DNA of 10,203 bases from an uncultured Treponema sp. Its GTDB lineage: Bacteria; Spirochaetota; Spirochaetia; Treponematales; Treponemataceae. A program made the position numbers and the translations under genes. Under the pieces are notes generated by a model, which worked only from the letters and a program-made list of their open reading frames with translations, was not told the DNA's origin and did no database searches. This document shows, piece after piece, positions 6,704 to 10,203 of the stretch. Within the stretch, counting starts at the first letter, position 1; every line of letters starts with the position of its first letter. The stretch covers positions 1 through 10,203 of the forward strand of contig CAJPOF010000069.1 of assembly GCA_905372235.1 (NCBI GenBank). Direction: 5' to 3'.

Positions 6704-8800
6704 TTAAACCTTAAATTTCCCTACTTCCCCTGCAAGTCCCTTTATACTTTCCTTATTCTTCAACGCAAGGTCGTTCACTTCGTTCACAGCGTTGTTTATC
6801 TGCGACACGCCTGCACTCATCTCGTTCATGCTGTCTTTGATTACGGCAGTCAAGCTGTCGAGCTTCTGCATCTCGCTCGCAACGCCCTTGCCGCCGATAA
6901 GCATCTCCTCAGAACCGTTTTTGACCTCGACCGTAACCGAATTGATATTCTTGATTGCGGCAAGCACTTCCCGGCTACCGTTTTCCTGCTCGCGCATGGC
7001 GGCGGTCAGTTCAGCACTCATTCCCCGCACGTTCTCCGCCAGCTGGAAAATTGCGTTGAACTTTTCTTCCACTATTTTTGAGCCGTCGGACAAGCCCTTA
7101 ATGTCGTCGCTAAGGTTTTTAAGCGTATCGGTGATGTTTTTTCCTTGTGCACTCGATTCTTCCGCCAACTTACGGATTTCGTCGGCGACGACGGCGAATC
7201 CTTTTCCCGACTCACCTGCGTGGGCGGCTTCGATGGCGGCGTTCATTGCCAAAAGGTTCGTTTGTGAAGCGATGTTCTGAATAACGCTGGAAGCCTCAAT
7301 CAAGCCGCCGGACTCATCGGCTATCTTTTGCGTGACGGTGTTCGATGTGAGAAGCGTCGTCTTTCCTTCCGATGTCGCCGTCGAAAGAAGACGCACCATG
7401 TTGTCGCTCTTTTCAAGCGATTGAGTAATCGAAGCAATATTGGCGACCATTTCTTCAATGCTTGCCGACGACTGTGTTACGCTAGCCGCCTGCGTTTCGA
7501 TGCTTCCGTTCAGCTGCTCGATTGTGCGAATGATTTCCTCAACCGTGCTGGAAGTTTGGGTAACACTCGCCGCTTGATTCATTGCCTGCTGTTTTACGCC
7601 GTCAATGTTTGCGGTAATTTCGTTGATTGCGCTTGCAGTTTCAGTCATGTTCGAAGAAAGTTCGTCTCCGATGGACTGCATGATATTAGAACTTTTTCCG
7701 ACAGACTTTATGGACGAACCTATTTTTGCAATCGTTTCATTAAAGTAGTTGGATAAATCCGTGATTTCGTCGTTGCCGCTTACAGGAAGACGCACGGTTA
7801 AATCTCCTTCGCCCTGCGCAATGTTTTTAAGAGCATTCACCGTAACGTCGATAGGTTTTACCATTTCTCGGGCAACAAAAAAGACGATAATAAGCGCGAC
7901 TACCAAAATGATTACACCAATAACAAGCATTGAAGCACGCAGAACAGCTATTGTGCCCATGAATTCATGCACCGGAGCGCGAATAATTACAGCCCAATCG
8001 GTCGTTTTCATAGTAGCAAAAGAGGATATGTAGGTTATACCTTCATATGTGTAATGACCGATTTCACTTTCGTCCGTGTCCAAAACGTGTTCCAAAAAGA
8101 CGGCGGCTGAAGTGAGCGCACTGTTCGTTTTTGCCTGTGTGATAATATTAGCTTGACTTGTTATCAGTTCGGTATCTTTATCGGCAATAATAACACCGTC
8201 GATGCCCATTATATAGCAATTACCCGTCTCGCCGATTACAATATCGTCGATTTGGTCGGTAAGCCACAGCCCGTCCACATTTGCGGCAAGGACATTTACC
8301 ACCTGTCGCTGCTCGTTATAAATAGGAACTGCAAATACTGCAATTAACTGACCTGCATGAATACGTGATTTTAAAGGAGCGGAAAAAAAGTCTTTGCCTT
8401 GTGCGGCTGATTTGAACCAATTCCTATCCGAAACATTAAAAACGGTTCCATCGGCAGTATGCCTGTTACCTTTCATATCAACGACGTTCAGTTCAAATAT
8501 TTGTTCGTTAAAAGCTGCTTCAACCTTTAAGTATGCCATTTTTTCAGCATACGATATGTTTGTATCTATCAGTACCGGCATACGTGCAATTCCTTCAAGA
8601 AACTGCCAAAAAGCGGTTACCCGCCCGTCAATAATATTTGCAGTATCGGTTGCTTTGTCGATTAAATGCGTCTCAATCTTTTCGATTACCGCTTTGCGAG
8701 ATTTTCGCACAGCTAAAACTCCAAGTGCAAGACAAGCTACAAGAATAAGCAGCCCGAATACAAGCATCAGTTTGTTACGCAGTGAAAAGCGTTTTTTCAT
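6704..8800 (-). CDS. Methyl-accepting chemotaxis protein with double-Cache sensor
   Basis: A 698-aa transmembrane chemoreceptor that should signal through CheW and CheA to the flagellar motor. Order: a short basic N-terminus, TM1 (about 11-32), an extracytoplasmic double-Cache type sensor (about 35-280), TM2 (about 287-310), HAMP (about 311-365), and a long methyl-accepting coiled coil with the conserved hairpin tip NLLAMNAAIEAAHAGESGKG (515-534) and FAVVADEIRKLAEESS after it. The sensor contains DRNWF (125-129), which resembles the R-x-W-aromatic part of the amino-acid-binding Cache motif, so an amino-acid ligand is possible but unproven. There is no CheR-docking pentapeptide; the protein ends KFKV. 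The start ATG at 8800 has a strong AGAAGGAG ribosome-binding site 6 bases upstream. The gene is bracketed by inverted repeat composites. The sensor half is AT-richer than the signalling half, suggesting a domain-shuffled receptor. Confidence 0.97.
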   Translation of the reverse strand: MKKRFSLRNKLMLVFGLLILVACLALGVLAVRKSRKAVIEKIETHLIDKATDTANIIDGRVTAFWQFLEGIARMPVLIDTNISYAEKMAYLKVEAAFNEQIFELNVVDMKGNRHTADGTVFNVSDRNWFKSAAQGKDFFSAPLKSRIHAGQLIAVFAVPIYNEQRQVVNVLAANVDGLWLTDQIDDIVIGETGNCYIMGIDGVIIADKDTELITSQANIITQAKTNSALTSAAVFLEHVLDTDESEIGHYTYEGITYISSFATMKTTDWAVIIRAPVHEFMGTIAVLRASMLVIGVIILVVALIIVFFVAREMVKPIDVTVNALKNIAQGEGDLTVRLPVSGNDEITDLSNYFNETIAKIGSSIKSVGKSSNIMQSIGDELSSNMTETASAINEITANIDGVKQQAMNQAASVTQTSSTVEEIIRTIEQLNGSIETQAASVTQSSASIEEMVANIASITQSLEKSDNMVRLLSTATSEGKTTLLTSNTVTQKIADESGGLIEASSVIQNIASQTNLLAMNAAIEAAHAGESGKGFAVVADEIRKLAEESSAQGKNITDTLKNLSDDIKGLSDGSKIVEEKFNAIFQLAENVRGMSAELTAAMREQENGSREVLAAIKNINSVTVEVKNGSEEMLIGGKGVASEMQKLDSLTAVIKDSMNEMSAGVSQINNAVNEVNDLALKNKESIKGLAGEVGKFKV

Positions 8801-8829
8801 AAATAGCTCCTTCTAAATGTTTTTTCTTT

Positions 8830-8966
8830 AAGGGGAAGTTCCCCTTAGACCTCTCTGTTTTATTAGGGAGGAAGGGAAACCCCCGTTCAGAGCAGGGGTT
8901 TCCCTTTCTCCCTAAAACCCTCTTTCCCTTCCTCGCACTGCTTAGGGGTACACCCCTAAGAACCCC
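8830..8966 (-). repeat. Composite three-hairpin leader A, upstream of the chemoreceptor
   Basis: Read toward the gene it contains: the short palindromic repeat copy c (8966-8935, hairpin CTTAGGGG/CCCCTAAG, tail CAGT); a 19-bp long hairpin (arms 8865-8883 and 8895-8913, one G-U pair); and a small hairpin AAGGGGAA/TTCCCCTT (8830-8846) just before the ribosome-binding site. Leader B at 9898-10038 has the same order, spacing and linker sequences (TTAGACCTCT, TTTTATTAGGGAG, CCCTAAAACCC). No clear -10/-35 was found inside it, so whether it is transcribed as a 5' leader is inferred. Confidence 0.85.
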
Positions 8967-8974
8967 GGACACTC

Positions 8975-8991
8975 GTTTTACTACGTAAAAC
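8975..8991. repeat. Short hairpin beside repeat copy c
   Basis: GTTTTAC (8975-8981) pairs with GTAAAAC (8985-8991) around a three-base loop. It sits 8 bases from the short palindromic repeat, as similar GTTT-rich hairpins do at 10052 and 10179. Confidence 0.65.
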
Positions 8992-9054
8992 TCGTTTGTT
9001 GCACATTCACGCTATCTGTGTCAGTCAGCGTTTATTGCAGATTTTTACGACCGA

Positions 9055-9152
9055 CGTAGATTATGCTCTACGGTAGTCGTAGACTACGCTCTACGACTAC
9101 CGTAGACTATGTACTACGACAGGCGTAGATTAGTATCTTTGCCGGTCGTAGT
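9055..9152. repeat. Tandem array of 23-bp palindromic units
   Basis: CGTAGA recurs exactly every 23 bases at 9055, 9078, 9101 and 9124, with a partial fifth unit (CGTAGT) at 9147. In units 1-3 CGTAGA is followed by a six-base centre and TCTACG or ACTACG, so each unit is itself a dyad of 18 bp. Unit 4 keeps only the left half. Units 1 and 2 also form a perfect 17-bp stem with a 6-base loop (9067-9083 with 9090-9106). The array begins 10 bases beyond the stop codon of the HU-like gene and lies between it and the chemoreceptor leader. It could be a protein-binding array or structured 3' RNA. There are no spacers of the CRISPR kind. Confidence 0.85.
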
Positions 9153-9161
9153 ACCCGTTGT

Positions 9162-9872
9162 TTATACGGTGCATGTAAGCGGTTTATCAAACCTGCCCGT
9201 TTTGAGCGTTTTGGTTTTTTGTGATGAACCGATTATTTTCGTCCGTACCTCGATGTAATACGTTCCCGCCGCCAAGTCCGCAGGGATTATCGCCATGAGA
9301 CGTGCCGGCTTGTTTTCGGCGATGACCGTCGCCCGGACGGCTTCTCCTGTCTCGGGGACGAAGAAGATGCCTTGTTCTGCCTCTTTCGCGTCGAACTTGA
9401 GGCGGCTTCCTGTCAGCTGCACAACGCCGCCTTTGGTCAGAGTTTCGTTCGTCTTGCCCGACACGACATCTTTCACTTCGGTGATGTACGGGTCTGTGCT
9501 TGCGCCCTCGGTCTTTTCGCACTTGATTTTAGGCAACGCCTCTTTGAGGAGCGTGCCGGCACTCAGGTTCAGGTTTACGGTGTGCCGCTTTTTGTCGAAG
9601 GTGTCGTTCGCCCCCTCGAACACGCCCGAAATGCTCAAGGCGGTGTTCATGAGCGGGGTGTTTACCGCCGAGCCGTCTTTTATGATGGTGCTCACCACCT
9701 CGCCGTAGACTTGCAGCGTCGCCGCCACGTCCGCCCGCGTGAGGGTCGAACCTTTTTCCATCATCAAATCGATAATCTCGTCAAGGGTGTACGAGCGCAC
9801 GTCAGCCGCCTGCGCCATGTAGTCGTCCGGCGCAGGGGTCAGCAAGTTTTCACGCAGTGAATACTTCAGCAT
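9162..9872 (-). CDS. HU-like DNA-binding protein with C-terminal DUF4469 domain
   Basis: A 236-aa protein of the HU-like/DUF4469 family found in Treponema and Bacteroidetes. Residues about 1-120 form the HU/IHF-like part, including SYTLDEIIDLMMEKGSTLTRADVAA (27-51), SISGVF (80-85) and DTFDKKRHTVNLNLSAG (89-105). Residues about 128-230 form the DUF4469 part, a predicted beta-rich domain with LTGSRLKF and NKPARLMAIIPADL. No signal peptide or membrane segment is seen. DNA binding is expected from the family; the biological role is not established. ATG at 9872 has the ribosome-binding site GGAG 6 bases upstream. Sampled lines are about 55-68% GC, far above the left-hand genes, which suggests horizontal transfer or a different codon regime. 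It lies downstream of composite leader B, and the 23-bp array follows its stop codon, so one could regulate or be bound by the other; that is inference only. Confidence 0.9.
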   Translation of the reverse strand: MLKYSLRENLLTPAPDDYMAQAADVRSYTLDEIIDLMMEKGSTLTRADVAATLQVYGEVVSTIIKDGSAVNTPLMNTALSISGVFEGANDTFDKKRHTVNLNLSAGTLLKEALPKIKCEKTEGASTDPYITEVKDVVSGKTNETLTKGGVVQLTGSRLKFDAKEAEQGIFFVPETGEAVRATVIAENKPARLMAIIPADLAAGTYYIEVRTKIIGSSQKTKTLKTGRFDKPLTCTV

Positions 9873-9897
9873 GGCTTTCTCCTAAAAGTTGTTTTTT

Positions 9898-10038
9898 AAG
9901 GGGAGGGATCCCCTTTAGACCTCTTTGTTTTTATTAGGGAGAGAGAGGAAACCCCATCAGATTGGGGTTTCCTCTCTCTCCCTAAAACCCACTCTCTTCT
10001 TCCCGACTGCTTAAGGGCTTGTGCCCTTAAGAATCCCG
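9898..10038 (-). repeat. Composite three-hairpin leader B, upstream of the HU-like gene
   Basis: Read toward the gene: the short palindromic repeat copy d (10038-10002, hairpin CTTAAGGGC/GCCCTTAAG, tail CAGTCGGG); a perfect 20-bp hairpin (9936-9955 with 9964-9983, 8-base loop); and a small hairpin AAGGGG/CCCCTT (9898-9903 with 9910-9915) just before the A-rich linker and the ribosome-binding site. It is clearly homologous to leader A at 8830-8966 although the downstream genes are unrelated. Confidence 0.85.
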
Positions 10039-10051
10039 AATGTGTTTTTAG

Positions 10052-10077
10052 GCAGTTTTGCCATATGGCAAAACTGC
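10052..10077. repeat. Perfect 26-bp palindrome
   Basis: GCAGTTTTGCCAT and its exact reverse complement, 13 bp per arm with no spacer, 13 bases beyond repeat copy d. As RNA it would fold with a small CATATG loop. Confidence 0.8.
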
Positions 10078-10079
10078 AA

Positions 10080-10127
10080 GCCGGCGGAAGTTCAGTAATC
10101 ATCTGAAGCACCCGTTAAACCGCCGGC
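10080..10127. repeat. Nested GC-rich hairpin
   Basis: The outer stem GCCGGCGG (10080-10087) pairs with CCGCCGGC (10120-10127). An inner stem TTCAG/CTGAA (10091-10095 with 10103-10107) has a 7-base loop. It fills the space between the palindrome and repeat copy e. No gene is present here. Confidence 0.7.
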
Positions 10128-10163
10128 CCCCGACTGCTTAGGGGTGGAACCCCTAAGAACCCC
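10128..10163 (-). repeat. Short palindromic repeat, copy e
   Basis: On the minus strand GGGGTT, hairpin CTTAGGGG/CCCCTAAG, tail CAGTCGGGG. It stands alone here, without the long hairpin that accompanies copies b, c and d. Confidence 0.8.
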
Positions 10164-10178
10164 AAGACATTTTTTATG

Positions 10179-10201
10179 CAAGTTTGCGTTTCGCAAACTT
10201 G
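10179..10201. repeat. 10-bp hairpin at the window edge
   Basis: CAAGTTTGCG (10179-10188) pairs perfectly with CGCAAACTTG (10192-10201) around TTT. It lies 15 bases from repeat copy e, with a T6 run between, matching the arrangement of copy d and the palindrome at 10052. Confidence 0.75.
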
Positions 10202-10203
10202 GG

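Noticed and set aside
7328..7756. Plus-strand ORFs of 60-160 codons across the chemoreceptor and HU-like genes
   Set aside because: They lie wholly inside strongly supported minus-strand genes and show no recognisable motifs; they are reading-frame shadows.
8775..8972. Small ORF of 65 codons over the composite leader (and a similar one at 9896-10111)
   Set aside because: Both translate the hairpin repeats, give low-complexity peptides and resemble each other only because the DNA repeats do.
9055..9152. CRISPR array
   Set aside because: The period is 23 bp with only about 5-11 variable bases between conserved blocks, so there is no room for spacers, and no cas gene is in the window.
10080..10127. 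Possible integron attC site (GTTAAAC matches the GTTRRRY core)
   Set aside because: An attC needs a matching RYYYAAC at the other end of the hairpin and paired L boxes; neither is present. The GTTAGGC at 6477-6483 fails for the same reason, its AAC partner lying on the wrong side.
5991..10203. Integrative element inserted at tRNA-Leu
   Set aside because: The accessory region begins just after the tRNA, but no copy of the tRNA 3' end and no integrase is visible in the window.

Overview
The window looks like a spirochaete chromosome, most likely Treponema. This is inferred from the gene families (a sigma-54 factor, a DUF1015 protein, RecQ, a double-Cache chemoreceptor and the HU-like/DUF4469 family known mainly from Treponema and Bacteroidetes) and from AT-rich housekeeping genes. 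It has not been checked by any search.

Left part (1-6106), ordinary chromosome at roughly 40% GC in sampled lines. A 5'-truncated FGGY sugar-kinase C-terminal region is fused in frame to an intact HAD phosphatase domain (to 1190, +). Converging on it is rpoN, sigma-54 (1203-2693, -). A DUF1015 gene (2755-4071, +) diverges from rpoN and ends tail-to-tail with recQ (4068-5915, -), the two stop codons sharing one CTAG. recQ is divergent from a tRNA-Leu(CAA) gene (5991-6073, +), their -35 regions overlap, and the tRNA has its own promoter and a strong intrinsic terminator.

Right part (6107-10203), an accessory-looking region dense in hairpins, with two minus-strand genes: a methyl-accepting chemotaxis protein (6704-8800) and an HU-like/DUF4469 DNA-binding protein (9162-9872). 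The DUF4469 gene and the signalling half of the chemoreceptor are clearly richer in GC than the left genes. Each gene is preceded by the same composite leader of about 140 bp with three hairpins (8830-8966 and 9898-10038). A partial copy of that composite lies inverted after the chemoreceptor stop codon, so the receptor gene is bracketed by inverted copies. The outermost hairpin of the composite also occurs alone, five copies in all, and several copies carry compensated base-pair changes.

The same region holds two copies of an unrelated two-hairpin element (6253-6337, 6466-6552) that keep perfect stems despite sequence change, and a 23-bp-period array of palindromic units between the two minus-strand genes (9055-9152). 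No transposase, integrase or CRISPR array is visible. The most novel content is this repeat system and its placement in front of two unrelated genes; its role (mobile repeat family, regulatory leader or both) is not settled by the sequence.
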